From Neobacillus citreus (GTDB lineage: Bacteria; Bacillota; Bacilli; Bacillales; Cytobacillaceae), in assembly GCF_018343545.2 (NCBI RefSeq), contig NZ_JAGYPE020000038.1, forward strand, positions 1-56,066: 56,066 nt of DNA, written 5' to 3'. Below, piece after piece: positions 44,248 through 52,873 of the stretch. The first letter of the stretch is position 1. Each line of letters opens with the position of its first letter. A program made the position numbers and the translations under genes. The notes below the pieces were generated by a model that was given only the letters and a program-made list of their open reading frames with translations, searched no databases and was not told the origin of the DNA.

Positions 44248-44685
44248 TTAATCATTCCTGTATTTGATATTCTCAGGGGTCAACTCGATTAACACCCCAT
44301 ATGCATCTTTTGGATGAAGGAAAGCAAGTTCATCCGTGGCTTGACCTAAATCGAAAACCCTTAGTGATCTTTCTCTTAAATCTTCTACGGCTTCTTGTAA
44401 ATTTGGGAAAGAAAATGCGATATGATGAAGCCCTTCCCCACGTTTTTTAATAAATTTGTCTACAACACTGTTTTCTTCCATTGGTTCCATTAAATAAAGA
44501 TGAAAATCCCCGATTCGAATCAAAGCATCCTTATAGCCTAAAAAGTCGTTGTCAGGTCCTGAATAACTAGTAATCACTTCTCCACCAAACGTCTTTGTAA
44601 AAAAATCAGCTGCTTTGTCACGGTCCCTTACTGCAATTGCCACATATGGTACCTTTGTTACCTTCGCTCCATTCCTTACGTTCAT
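44248..44685 (-). CDS. VOC-family protein, methylmalonyl-CoA-epimerase-like (copy 1)
   Basis: 145 residues. KKRGEGLHHIAFSFPNLQEAVEDLRE near 78-105 and AFLHPKDAYGVLIELTPE near 120-138 match the epimerase family; the first metal ligand is again lost (KVPYVAIAV). Paralogue of 39808-40236. Starts 15 bp after the hydratase stop... that is, downstream in the same transcript, with GAGAGGAG before the ATG. Confidence 0.8.
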   Translation of the reverse strand: MNVRNGAKVTKVPYVAIAVRDRDKAADFFTKTFGGEVITSYSGPDNDFLGYKDALIRIGDFHLYLMEPMEENSVVDKFIKKRGEGLHHIAFSFPNLQEAVEDLRERSLRVFDLGQATDELAFLHPKDAYGVLIELTPENIKYRND

Positions 44686-44700
44686 TCTGATTCTCCTCTC

Positions 44701-45495
44701 TTATTTTCCTAAGAATTTAGGTGACCTTTTATTGATAAAAGCCTGAACGCCTTCATGATAATCATCTGAGTCAAGGACAAGGTTTTGTCCTAGTTGTTCA
44801 TAGCTTAAAGCTGTCTGCAGATCATGATCATAACTTTTGTTCAGCAACTGTTTCATAATCCCGATGGCTTTTGTTGGGGCTTGGCTAAACTGCTGAGCCA
44901 GGTTTTCGATTTCTTGTTCAAAATTTTCACTATTTACTACCTTACTCACGATCCCCATATCACAGGCTTCTTTCGCATCTAGCATTCTTCCTGTAAACAT
45001 CAGCTCCTTCGCTTTCGCTAACCCTATTAGCCGCGGCAGAAAAAAGGTGCCTCCGCCGTCAGGAATGACGCCAATTTTAATGAAAATCTGCGAGAATTTA
45101 GCCTTGTCTGATGCGATAATAATATCTCCAGCTAAAGCGAAGTTAAAACCGAGACCAACGGCATGACCATTGATTGCTGAAATAACCGGAATTTTTAAAT
45201 TAGCAATATTCGTAATCACTCGATTGCCAATTTCCATTTGGTGATTCATATGGCGAAGGGTTGCGTTCTCAAAACCATTAACATCGCCACCTGCACTAAA
45301 AGCTCTCCCAGCCCCCGTTATGATTAATACCCGAATGGTGTCATCTTCTTTAATTCTGGTAACAGCCTTATTTAAATCTAGTAACATTGCATAATTTAGG
45401 GCATTCAGCTGATTTGGACGGTTTAGCGTAATTTTCGCGATCCCATTATTGTTTTCAAATACAATCGTTTCGTATGTTTCTTCTGTAGACAACAA
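44701..45495 (-). CDS. Enoyl-CoA hydratase/isomerase, crotonase family (copy 1)
   Basis: 264 residues (263 if the second of two TTG codons is used). GAGRAFSAGGDVNGFE near 62, NGHAVGLGFNFALAGD near 105, and IKIGVIPDGGGTFFLPRLIG near 133, where the Asp of PDGGG matches the PaaG-like isomerase position. Second gene of operon A. It should act on the CoA ester made by the ligase 27 bp upstream. Confidence 0.85.
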   Translation of the reverse strand: MLSTEETYETIVFENNNGIAKITLNRPNQLNALNYAMLLDLNKAVTRIKEDDTIRVLIITGAGRAFSAGGDVNGFENATLRHMNHQMEIGNRVITNIANLKIPVISAINGHAVGLGFNFALAGDIIIASDKAKFSQIFIKIGVIPDGGGTFFLPRLIGLAKAKELMFTGRMLDAKEACDMGIVSKVVNSENFEQEIENLAQQFSQAPTKAIGIMKQLLNKSYDHDLQTALSYEQLGQNLVLDSDDYHEGVQAFINKRSPKFLGK

Positions 45496-45522
45496 TCATC
45501 CCACCTCTTTCATACATAATCC

Positions 45523-47244
45523 TTAGATTTTAACTTTTTGGAGTTCTTCTAGAATTAAAGCCCTTAATTTATATTTCTCAATTTTATTCGTCGGTGTTTT
45601 CGGCAAGTCCGGAACGATTCGAATGTACTTAGGCCACATATACTTGGGCATTTCCCTTTTCGTCCATTCCTTTAGCGCTGCTTCATTTAATTCATCTGTT
45701 CTTGGGACAACATAGACAACAATATCATCCTCGTCCCCTTCTTCAGCTGGAATCGGAAAAGCGGCGCAAAGATCCACTAGGTGATGCTGAGTGATGAGAT
45801 CTTCAATTTGATAGGATGAAATATTCTCCCCTTTATGCCTAATCAAATTCTTCATCCGGTCAACGAAATAATAAAATCCGTTTTCGTCTTTATAGCCTAC
45901 ATCCCCTGAATGAAACCAAAGATTTTGGAAAACTTCTGCAGTCGCTGCAGGCTTGTTAAAGTATTCTTTCATCATGATATAAGGAAAAAGAGGTCGATAA
46001 GCAAATTGTCCCGACTGCCCAATGTCACATTCCTCATCATGTTCATTTAGGATGGCTACTTCCATAAATGGAGTCGGACCTCCCAAATAACCTTTTGGAA
46101 ATTTTATATTGCCTTTTGGAAAAGAAAGATTTAACCGTTTGGCTATTTCAGCAATTTCTTCTCTTGTATATCCTTTATACAGTTCAGGTGGAGTGCCTTG
46201 TTCCTCTCCAAGCTCATCAATAATGACATTACACCCACCCGCAGCTTCAGTCTGCCCATAGCCTGTTTGTACAAAATGAATCCCAAATCGTTTAGCGAAA
46301 TCATGGTGATATTCAGGCAGCGGCTGCAATATCACTTTTTTCAATGTATTGTTACGATCGTCTTCAGTCGGTTCTTCATTCAATAACCACGGAATCATCA
46401 CATCTAAAAGGATTGCATTTGTCGCTCCGCTTATTTGGATACGCCTCCAAAAATTACCTGGGCTGAATTTATCCCACATCGCAACCGTGCAGCCGACAAA
46501 AGCGGCAGTGACAACATTCGCAAATGCTGCACCGACATGATACATGGGCATATCACTGTAAAGGACGTCTTCTTGATTATTAAAAGCTCGTACGAGATAC
46601 GTATAACTGTGAAGACAACGATGAGATTGTACAACCCCTTTGGAAGGACCTGTGGTACCAGATGTGTACATAATATTTGCTGTATCATAAAATCGAAGGT
46701 CAATAGACGGATTGTCACGATTGCCTGCCATAAAATCTTCAAATGATAGGCTGAGAAACTTACTATCAAGTTGGACATGCTCATCCTGATAATCATGATC
46801 ATCTTCTTTTGGGTCATGGATTATGACAGGTAAAGACGTTAACTGATCTTTTATATCATTGATGATTGATACCTTTTGTCTTTCTGTTATAAGCATTTTT
46901 GGCTTAGTATCATTAATTTGGTATGAAAGCAGACTGCCTTTATAATTAAAGTTTATCGGACAGTAAACAGCCCCCGCTTTCCAAATGCCAAACATCGCAA
47001 TCGTTGTGATAAAAGGGTTATATAAAAATAGTGAGATACGATCCCCTTTTTGAATCCCTTTTTCGATTAAGCTGTTCGCGAAACTGTTAACCATTTCATT
47101 GAACACCTTATAGGTAATCGATCGTTGTGTTTCACCATAATAGACAAACGTCTTATCCCCTGTTTCCTTTGCCCATTTTTCAAGTTTTTTAATAACAGAC
47201 TCTTCTTCAGTCCCTAATGTTTGTTTAAACATTTCTACACCCAT
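45523..47244 (-). CDS. Acyl-CoA ligase, CaiC-like (copy 1)
   Basis: 573 residues, ANL superfamily. YTSGTTGPSKGV near 195, GYGQTEAAGG near 330, SGDVGYKD and DRMKNLIRHKGENIS near 455, TPTNKIEKYKLRA at the end with the catalytic Lys. Motifs resemble carnitine/crotonobetaine-CoA ligases, a group that also includes many uncharacterised acid ligases. First gene of operon A with AGGAGG before the ATG, 126 bp downstream of the sigma-54 promoter. Confidence 0.85.
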   Translation of the reverse strand: MGVEMFKQTLGTEEESVIKKLEKWAKETGDKTFVYYGETQRSITYKVFNEMVNSFANSLIEKGIQKGDRISLFLYNPFITTIAMFGIWKAGAVYCPINFNYKGSLLSYQINDTKPKMLITERQKVSIINDIKDQLTSLPVIIHDPKEDDHDYQDEHVQLDSKFLSLSFEDFMAGNRDNPSIDLRFYDTANIMYTSGTTGPSKGVVQSHRCLHSYTYLVRAFNNQEDVLYSDMPMYHVGAAFANVVTAAFVGCTVAMWDKFSPGNFWRRIQISGATNAILLDVMIPWLLNEEPTEDDRNNTLKKVILQPLPEYHHDFAKRFGIHFVQTGYGQTEAAGGCNVIIDELGEEQGTPPELYKGYTREEIAEIAKRLNLSFPKGNIKFPKGYLGGPTPFMEVAILNEHDEECDIGQSGQFAYRPLFPYIMMKEYFNKPAATAEVFQNLWFHSGDVGYKDENGFYYFVDRMKNLIRHKGENISSYQIEDLITQHHLVDLCAAFPIPAEEGDEDDIVVYVVPRTDELNEAALKEWTKREMPKYMWPKYIRIVPDLPKTPTNKIEKYKLRALILEELQKVKI

Positions 47245-47369
47245 GCGACCTCCTCCAAACTCTTACATTATAAAAATAGCAACTCATTGATTCCGTTTAC
47301 ATTTTTGCGGTAATCTCTCCTTTTCTAACCATGGTGACTTCCGGGAACGACATGGTCATAAAATAACAA

Positions 47370-47385
47370 TGCAAGTAATGTGCCA
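47370..47385 (-). promoter_or_regulatory. Sigma-54 promoter of operon A
   Basis: The minus strand reads TGGCACATTACTTGCA, matching TGGCACG-N4-TTGCA at every position except the G. Confidence 0.88.
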
Positions 47386-47417
47386 ACAGTGAAAACGCAC
47401 TAAAAAATAATGAATAT

Positions 47418-47495
47418 TATGAATATTATCAAAAATAGAGAAGGATTTTACATGTTATTGATGAATAATAGAATCAGATGATGAATTTTTTATCA
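47418..47495. promoter_or_regulatory. Activator-binding sites (UAS) of operon A
   Basis: TGATGAATAATAGAATCA (47459-47476) and TGATGAATTTTTTATCA (47479-47495, then GAG) reproduce the pair upstream of operon B; the second repeat plus the following GAG is identical in both. A weaker half-like copy, TATGAATATTATCA, is at 47418-47431. They lie 75-110 bp upstream of the -24 element and immediately before the activator gene, allowing autoregulation. Confidence 0.8.
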
Positions 47496-47525
47496 GAGAT
47501 ACTTTGATGAAGGGAGAGTTTTCAT

Positions 47526-48860
47526 TTGCTCGAATTATACAAGCAGGTATTTGAATCATCCTATGACGGCGTAGCTATTAGAGATGCCGATGGATATGGA
47601 ATCGCCATCAATAAGGCTGCATGCAGAATTACTTCGTATCCAGAATCAGAATTTGTAGGAGGAAATATAAAAGATGCATTGAAAAAAGGGATAATAAACG
47701 ATTCTATTACTCTAGCAGTCATAAAACATAAAAAACCCGTTACAAAAGTCATGCATATTAGAGGGTCGGATGTGTTAATTACGGGGAGCCCAATAAAAAA
47801 TGAAAAAGGCCAAGTTACACATGTTGTGTTAATTATTCGCGATATCGCTGAATTGAACAAACTTAAAATTGATCAAATACTATCGCTTGCTCTTAAAATG
47901 AAACATCATCACAAAGACAACATGAAAATTCATGAAGAGATCCCGGTTTATCCTGATATTATTGCCAAAAGCCCAGAATTTCGAAAAATCCTTGCTATAT
48001 GTGCAAAAATTGCCCAAGTGGATACGACGATCCTTATTCATGGTGAATCAGGGACAGGGAAAGAAGTGCTGTTAAATTTTATCCATCGGCTAAGCAAACG
48101 CGCAAATGAACCATTAATTAAGGTGAATTGTGCCGCTATCCCTCCAAATCTTCTGGAGTCAGAGCTTTTCGGCTATGAAAAGGGAGCCTTTACAGGGGCA
48201 GACAGCCGCGGAAAGCCAGGGTTATTTGAACAGGCAAACGGTGGAACCATCTTTTTAGATGAAATTGGAGACATGCCGCTTGATTTGCAGGTCAAGCTGT
48301 TAAGGGTACTGCAAGAATTTGAGATTACTAGAATTGGCGGCAGGAAAAGCATCAGAGTCAATGTACGAGTTGTCTCGGCAACGAATAAAAACCTTGAACA
48401 ACTCGTAAATGAAGGGCGTTTCAGACAAGATTTATTTTATCGTTTGAATATCATTCCGATTACGATCCCGCCCTTACGTGAAAGAGTTGAAGACATTGCT
48501 CCACTTGCCTATCATTTCCTTCAAAAAACAAATAAAAAATATGGGTTAACCAAGAGATTTGGAGATGATACTATCCAATTATTCGAGGATTATAAGTGGC
48601 CGGGAAATATCCGCGAGATGGAGAATTTAATTGAGCGGTTAGTGGTGACCATTGATCATGATGATATTCAATGGTCAGATCTCCCGTTCCTTCATTCTCC
48701 GGAGAACCCCCATCAACGGACCTTGAAAAAAACGCTTCAAGATTTAGAGAAGAAAATCATTTTGGAAAAATTAAGGGAATTTAAAACAACTCGTAAAACA
48801 GCAGAAGTACTTGGAATCAGTCAATCCTCACTCGTAAAAAAGCTACAGCGGTTGAAATAG
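47526..48860 (+). CDS. Sigma-54-dependent activator (PAS, AAA+, Fis HTH)
   Basis: 444 residues from TTG 47526 with GGGAGAG upstream. N-terminal PAS domain (about 8-115; SSYDGVAIRDADGYGIAINKAA) as ligand or redox sensor. AAA+ domain with Walker A GESGTGKE near 172, the sigma-54 loop GAFTGA near 219, and GTIFLDEIGDMP. Fis-type HTH (RKTAEVLGISQSSLVKKLQRL) at the end. It resembles B. subtilis RocR/BkdR-type activators. Divergent from operon A and flanked by its candidate binding sites, it should switch on operons A, B and the next thiolase gene. Confidence 0.9.
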   Translation: MLELYKQVFESSYDGVAIRDADGYGIAINKAACRITSYPESEFVGGNIKDALKKGIINDSITLAVIKHKKPVTKVMHIRGSDVLITGSPIKNEKGQVTHVVLIIRDIAELNKLKIDQILSLALKMKHHHKDNMKIHEEIPVYPDIIAKSPEFRKILAICAKIAQVDTTILIHGESGTGKEVLLNFIHRLSKRANEPLIKVNCAAIPPNLLESELFGYEKGAFTGADSRGKPGLFEQANGGTIFLDEIGDMPLDLQVKLLRVLQEFEITRIGGRKSIRVNVRVVSATNKNLEQLVNEGRFRQDLFYRLNIIPITIPPLRERVEDIAPLAYHFLQKTNKKYGLTKRFGDDTIQLFEDYKWPGNIREMENLIERLVVTIDHDDIQWSDLPFLHSPENPHQRTLKKTLQDLEKKIILEKLREFKTTRKTAEVLGISQSSLVKKLQRLK

Positions 48861-48864
48861 CCTT

Positions 48865-48880
48865 TGGCATGAAAATTGCA
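48865..48880 (+). promoter_or_regulatory. Sigma-54 promoter of the SCP2-type thiolase gene
   Basis: TGGCATGAAAATTGCA matches TGGCAYG-N4-TTGCA, 5 bp after the activator stop and 55 bp before the thiolase ATG. No TGATGAAT-type site is seen just upstream, so activation may come from the sites at 47.5 kb or from read-through. Confidence 0.8.
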
Positions 48881-48934
48881 TCCTAAATAAAACAGTAAGT
48901 CGATTTTATCAATTCTTTTATGAGGAGGCAGTGA

Positions 48935-50170
48935 ATGATGAATACGTCAAAGGTTTATGTGCTTGGCGGATACCAAACCGATTTTTCAAAAAATTGGGCA
49001 CGAGAAGAAAAAGACATTTTTGATCTATTAAAATCCAGTGTTGAGGGTGCACTTGAATCAACAACAATTGATCCCAGTGAAGTGGAAGTTTGTCATATAG
49101 GGAATTTTATTGGAGAGCTGGGGAGTAAGCAAGGACAGCTTGGCGGATTATTCGCTTCGATTCATCCCGCCTTCTCCGGCATTCCGGCAAGCCGCCATGA
49201 AGCAGCATGCGCTTCAGGTAGTATTGCCGTCCTGGCAGCGGCAGCCGATATAGAGTCCGGCCGTTATGATCTAGCTTGTGTTACGGGAGTAGAATTACTG
49301 CGAAATGTATCAGGAGAACAAGCGGCAGATAATCTTGGTGTCGCCTGCTGGACAGGTCGGGAAGCACAAGACGCCACCTATCCTTGGCCCTATTTATTTA
49401 ATCGATTAATCGATGTTTATGACGAGCGCTACGGAATTCGCTACGAACACATAGCTGAAATCGCGAAAATTAATCTTGATAATGCGAAGCGAAACCCAAA
49501 CGCTCAAACAAGAAAGTGGCAATTCAATGAATATAGCTTTCTGGAAAATGATGAGCATAATCATGTGATTGAAGGCCGTGTTCGCCGTCAAGATTGCGGG
49601 CAAGTAACAGACGGCGGAGCAACAATCTTTCTCTCATCCGAAAAATACGCAAAGGCGTATGCCGAGCGTCTCCAAATACCGTTCGAAAGCATCCCTGTCA
49701 TCAAAGGCTGGGGGCATAAAACAGCCCCCATGCTGCTTGAAGACAAGATAAAGGAAAGTGCGGAGCAACGCTACGTGTTTCCACATGTCCGCAAAGCCAT
49801 CGAGGACATGTTTGACCGAGCAGGACTTCGCGGCGTGGATGATATTGATGCGATTGAGACACACGATTGCTTTTCCATCACCGAATATATGGCTATCGAC
49901 CATTTTGGGATTACGGAACCCGGCGAAAACTGGAAGGCAATTGAATCAGGCGATATTGCCTTCAATGGTCGAATCCCCATCAATCCAAGCGGCGGATTAA
50001 TCGGCTTAGGCCACCCAGTCGGTGCAACCGGAATTCGAATGGTTCTTGATGCATATAAGCAAGTCACTGGTACTGCAGGAAGCTACCAAGTAAAAGATGC
50101 AAAAAATGTCGCCACCTTAAACATCGGTGGCAGCACAACAACCACCGTCTGTTTTGTGATTGGGAGATAA
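48935..50170 (+). CDS. SCP2-type thiolase / acetyl-CoA acetyltransferase
   Basis: 411 residues. Catalytic Cys in HEAACASGSIAVLAA near 90, IETHDCFSITEYMA near 308 (the HDCF motif of SCP-x-like thiolases), GLGHPVGATGIRM near 355 with the active His, and a Gly-rich end NIGGSTTTTV. This subgroup often cleaves branched or ring-derived 3-oxoacyl-CoA. GAGGAGG precedes the ATG. It is on the strand opposite operons A and B but shares the sigma-54 type of promoter. Confidence 0.85.
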   Translation: MMNTSKVYVLGGYQTDFSKNWAREEKDIFDLLKSSVEGALESTTIDPSEVEVCHIGNFIGELGSKQGQLGGLFASIHPAFSGIPASRHEAACASGSIAVLAAAADIESGRYDLACVTGVELLRNVSGEQAADNLGVACWTGREAQDATYPWPYLFNRLIDVYDERYGIRYEHIAEIAKINLDNAKRNPNAQTRKWQFNEYSFLENDEHNHVIEGRVRRQDCGQVTDGGATIFLSSEKYAKAYAERLQIPFESIPVIKGWGHKTAPMLLEDKIKESAEQRYVFPHVRKAIEDMFDRAGLRGVDDIDAIETHDCFSITEYMAIDHFGITEPGENWKAIESGDIAFNGRIPINPSGGLIGLGHPVGATGIRMVLDAYKQVTGTAGSYQVKDAKNVATLNIGGSTTTTVCFVIGR

Positions 50171-50188
50171 AAAAAGGATTCCAGATTT

Positions 50189-50234
50189 CACAGTGAAGGT
50201 TCTTATGGTTTTTGCCATAAGAACCTTCACTGTG
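50189..50234. other. 20-bp perfect hairpin after the thiolase
   Basis: Stem 50189-50208/50215-50234 with a 6-nt loop. There is no T-run, but its strength and its place between convergent genes suggest a transcription barrier or an mRNA 3' end. Confidence 0.65.
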
Positions 50235-50306
50235 GCAGTTCATGAATAGAGATATTTCAACCATCAAACAAACTTTGAAGCTGTTTTATTGGCTGTTTAT
50301 TTAATT

Positions 50307-50438
50307 TCATTTGTAACCGCCAAGTATATATTCTTTGACAATTTCATAACCTTTATTCGTAAATGCAAATGAGTAATTTTCCTTAAATCCATCAATCCAA
50401 GCTTCAAAGAGAACTTTCTTTTGGTGGGAATCGTTCAA
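50307..50438 (-). CDS. Small ORF after the HNH gene, 43 residues
   Basis: TTG 50438 with GGAAGAGAG upstream, 16 bp after the HNH stop. Sequence NDSHQKKVLFEAWIDGFKEN ... IVKEYILGGYK is a plausible soluble helix bundle. Too short for a family call. It could be a small partner of the endonuclease or simply the last gene of its transcript. Confidence 0.4.
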   Translation of the reverse strand: MNDSHQKKVLFEAWIDGFKENYSFAFTNKGYEIVKEYILGGYK

Positions 50439-50454
50439 TCTTTCTCTCTCTTCC

Positions 50455-51449
50455 TTATAAAATCAATTTCTTCGGAGTCCAAATATCAGTAAACCCATTT
50501 TCTACCGAATAGTGGTATAAATCTTTTAGTTTATTGCTAGAATAAACCTTCATATCCTCTCTTCTTCCAAGTTCCGGAATAGCAATTAACGTTTCATTTC
50601 GGTCTATTACCGTTTCTAAAAAGATCTTGCCAGCCAATTTATCACTTTTAGATAAGTTACAAGCACTACAGGCGATAACTAAATTCCAGAGCTGGTCAGC
50701 CTGAACAAAACTCCATGGGATAAAATGATCCACGTGAGCATTTTCCTTCTTAATAACCTTTCCGCAGTAAAAACACTTCCCGTTATAAAAAGAGGATAGC
50801 ACTTGATAAAATTGATCAAGGGATGACCTCTTGATACATTTTCAACTTTTAATAGCAGGTTGGTGGTATCCCCTTTTTCATTGAATTTTTCCAAAAATAA
50901 GGCAAGATGATAATTCGTTAAATAATTCAAGACTCGCTGGAACCGCAGCATGAAGGAGTAAACTGTACTATTCATTCTCAGTTGTTCCTTTTGATTATCA
51001 AAATCATAGATGGTGCAGCCTGTATCGCCATATATCGCACCCATGACATTGATCTTACATTTTTTCTTCACTTTATTGATGATTTCCACCTGAATTTCGG
51101 CAGAAAGTCTATCAAAAACAACCGTTTCAGGGAGTTGATATTTCGACTGGATATTGAGCAGGATGTTTTGAACTTCAGCCCTTTTATCCGTCATGTTTAT
51201 CTGATTAAGATTATGATGAATAACCAGATTCCAATAGATTTTTGCAAAACTCGAATATAAGCTTGAGTAATTCAATTCCAGCTTATCATTGACATTGTAT
51301 AAGTTTTCTAACAACGATTTGATTAATACAAATTTATATGTAGTTGAATTCTTGGATTTCGATGAAAATATGTAGTTAAAATGGCCCCAAATTTCTTTAT
51401 CTGTTAAATAAGCGGCTTTCATTTCGCCCACTTGTAATTTATGACTCAT
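50455..51449 (-). pseudogene. HNH endonuclease gene split by a frameshift
   Basis: The upstream reading frame (ATG 51449, about 210 sensible residues, TDKEIWGHFNYIFSSKSKNS near 15) becomes senseless after KVENVSRGHP. The continuation is in another frame: LDQFYQVLSSFYNGKCFYCG, then HVDHFIPWSFV and IACSACNLSKSDK, a full HNH domain with two CxxC zinc pairs, ending at 50455. The shift lies near 50815-50830. Joined, it would be about 330 residues, a usual length. It is inactive if the shift is real, or rescued if it is a sequencing error or programmed. Confidence 0.75.
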
Positions 51450-51485
51450 TGTATTGTCACCTGCAGTGCCCTTTTTTCCTTAACT

Positions 51486-51812
51486 TTATTTATCTTCAAC
51501 TTCAATTAAAAATATCCTGTCTTGAAATCCACCGCGCTGTTCCCGCTTTCTTTTCCGAATTTCCTCGATTTGTTCAATCGAAATTCCATGATAATCAGCA
51601 AGGGAATGAAAAATCTCTAATAAATCAGCTAGCTCCTCCATTATCTCAATGTTTGTGGTGCTAGATACATACTCATCGAGTTCCTCGTAGCATTTCTCTT
51701 GAAGTGCCTTTATATATTCATCATCATTTAATACTTTACAAGAACATTTCTGGCCCGTGCTCCCAATAATTTCTGGTATTTTATCGCGGACCAATTTATT
51801 ATAAATTGGCAT
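51486..51812 (-). CDS. MazG-like nucleotide pyrophosphohydrolase
   Basis: 108 residues. YNKLVRDKIPEII at the start, CYEELDEYV near 41 and EIMEELADLLEIFHSL near 57-72 form the EExxE...ExxD metal site of phosphoribosyl-ATP pyrophosphohydrolase/MazG-type house-cleaning enzymes. GAGGAG precedes the ATG. It is upstream of the HNH gene on the same strand, 36 bp apart, a combination common in mobile or defence regions. Confidence 0.85.
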   Translation of the reverse strand: MPIYNKLVRDKIPEIIGSTGQKCSCKVLNDDEYIKALQEKCYEELDEYVSSTTNIEIMEELADLLEIFHSLADYHGISIEQIEEIRKRKREQRGGFQDRIFLIEVEDK

Positions 51813-52031
51813 TTTTACACCCCATTACTCCTCTTCTATATATCCTATTTGATTCATTTACTATAGGATTATTTTACCATAATTAATAGTTTAATAAATT
51901 TATATTTCAGAAACAGTAGGATTAGCGATGCATAAAGACCATCTCCATGTAAAAATCAAAATATTACTTTCTACCCCCTGTCCTTTTTGCCTCAAAAACC
52001 CTAAATAAGAGGTGAAAGGAGGTGAACGAAA

Positions 52032-52250
52032 ATGGCACAAGCATTATTAGAAGGTTCAAAGCTTCGGTTGGCGTTTCAAGTAGACCTTGATGAACAAGGA
52101 AACCCAGTCGTAAAAACCAAAACGTTTAGTAACATCAAAAAAGAATCAACGGCTGACCAGTTATTCCAGGTTGCACAAGCAATTTCTGCACTATGCAACT
52201 ACCCGCTAAACAAAACCGAGCGCAGCGACAGTACCGAATTAACTGCGTAA
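52032..52250 (+). CDS. DUF1659 protein
   Basis: 72 residues: a beta-strand start (SKLRLAFQVDLDEQGNPVVKTKTFSNIK) and helix ADQLFQVAQAISALCNYPLN, typical of DUF1659. AAGGAGGTGA is a near-perfect ribosome site. First of a DUF1659-DUF2922-YvrJ trio conserved in Bacilli; its function is unknown. Confidence 0.8.
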   Translation: MAQALLEGSKLRLAFQVDLDEQGNPVVKTKTFSNIKKESTADQLFQVAQAISALCNYPLNKTERSDSTELTA

Positions 52251-52388
52251 CCGGAAAGTAATTAGTGATTCAATGGAATGGTTCTTCTGATCTAAATCAA
52301 CGAAGCTTCCAATCTAATAAGCAGGTAATGAGTTAGAGATTGAGGCAAAAGAACCGCCCCATGACTTAAAGGAAGGAGGTGATAGAGA

Positions 52389-52607
52389 ATGGCAAAAACA
52401 TTGGAATTAATGTTTGGCACGGAATTTGGGAAGACTGCCCGTATTGCGGTAGATAATCCGAAAGAGCCGATTGATGAGGCAGCTGTTAAACAGTCAATGG
52501 AACAAATTATCGCAGCGGATGTATTTACGTCTGCTAGCGGACGATATGTTTCCTCAAAAGGCGCTAGAGTCGTCGACCGCAATGTGGTTGAGTATGAGAT
52601 TGTCTAA
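52389..52607 (+). CDS. DUF2922 protein
   Basis: 72 residues, KTLELMFGTEFGKTARIAVDNPKEPID followed by VKQSMEQIIAADVFTSASGR and KGARVVDRNVVEYEIV, matching DUF2922. GGAAGGAGGTGA precedes the ATG. Cotranscribed with DUF1659 gene upstream; a terminator follows. Function unknown. Confidence 0.8.
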   Translation: MAKTLELMFGTEFGKTARIAVDNPKEPIDEAAVKQSMEQIIAADVFTSASGRYVSSKGARVVDRNVVEYEIV

Positions 52608-52645
52608 GCTTAAGCAGTTTAGTCAAATTCGATAGTGTTTAGGAG

Positions 52646-52685
52646 AGAGGCCGGGGCAGTTCAGACTGAAACCGGCCTCTTTTTA
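52646..52685 (+). terminator. Terminator after the DUF2922 gene
   Basis: Stem AGAGGCCGG/CCGGCCTCT (52646-52654/52672-52680) followed by TTTTT. It may allow some read-through into yvrJ. Confidence 0.85.
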
Positions 52686-52710
52686 AAAATTGGAGAGGAG
52701 GAAAATTGTT

Positions 52711-52848
52711 GTGGATCAAATCATTTCATTCATCAACGAGGTAGGATTTCCCATTGTAGTGACACTTTATCTGCTTTATCGTATTGAATCGAAGCTGGAT
52801 TTAGTGGTCCAGTCGATACAGAGTTTACCTGAGCGGATGAAGGTGTGA
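52711..52848 (+). CDS. yvrJ: YvrJ-family small membrane protein
   Basis: 45 residues from GTG 52711, with GGAGAGGAGG upstream. One membrane helix (about 8-24, GFPIVVTLYLLYRIE) and SKLDLVVQSIQSLPERM are the YvrJ pattern. In B. subtilis yvrJ is expressed with oxdC under SigO; here it follows DUF1659 and DUF2922. A hairpin terminator follows at 52874-52909. Confidence 0.8.
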   Translation: MDQIISFINEVGFPIVVTLYLLYRIESKLDLVVQSIQSLPERMKV

Positions 52849-52873
52849 AGGTTATATACGACAGGATGAAAAT

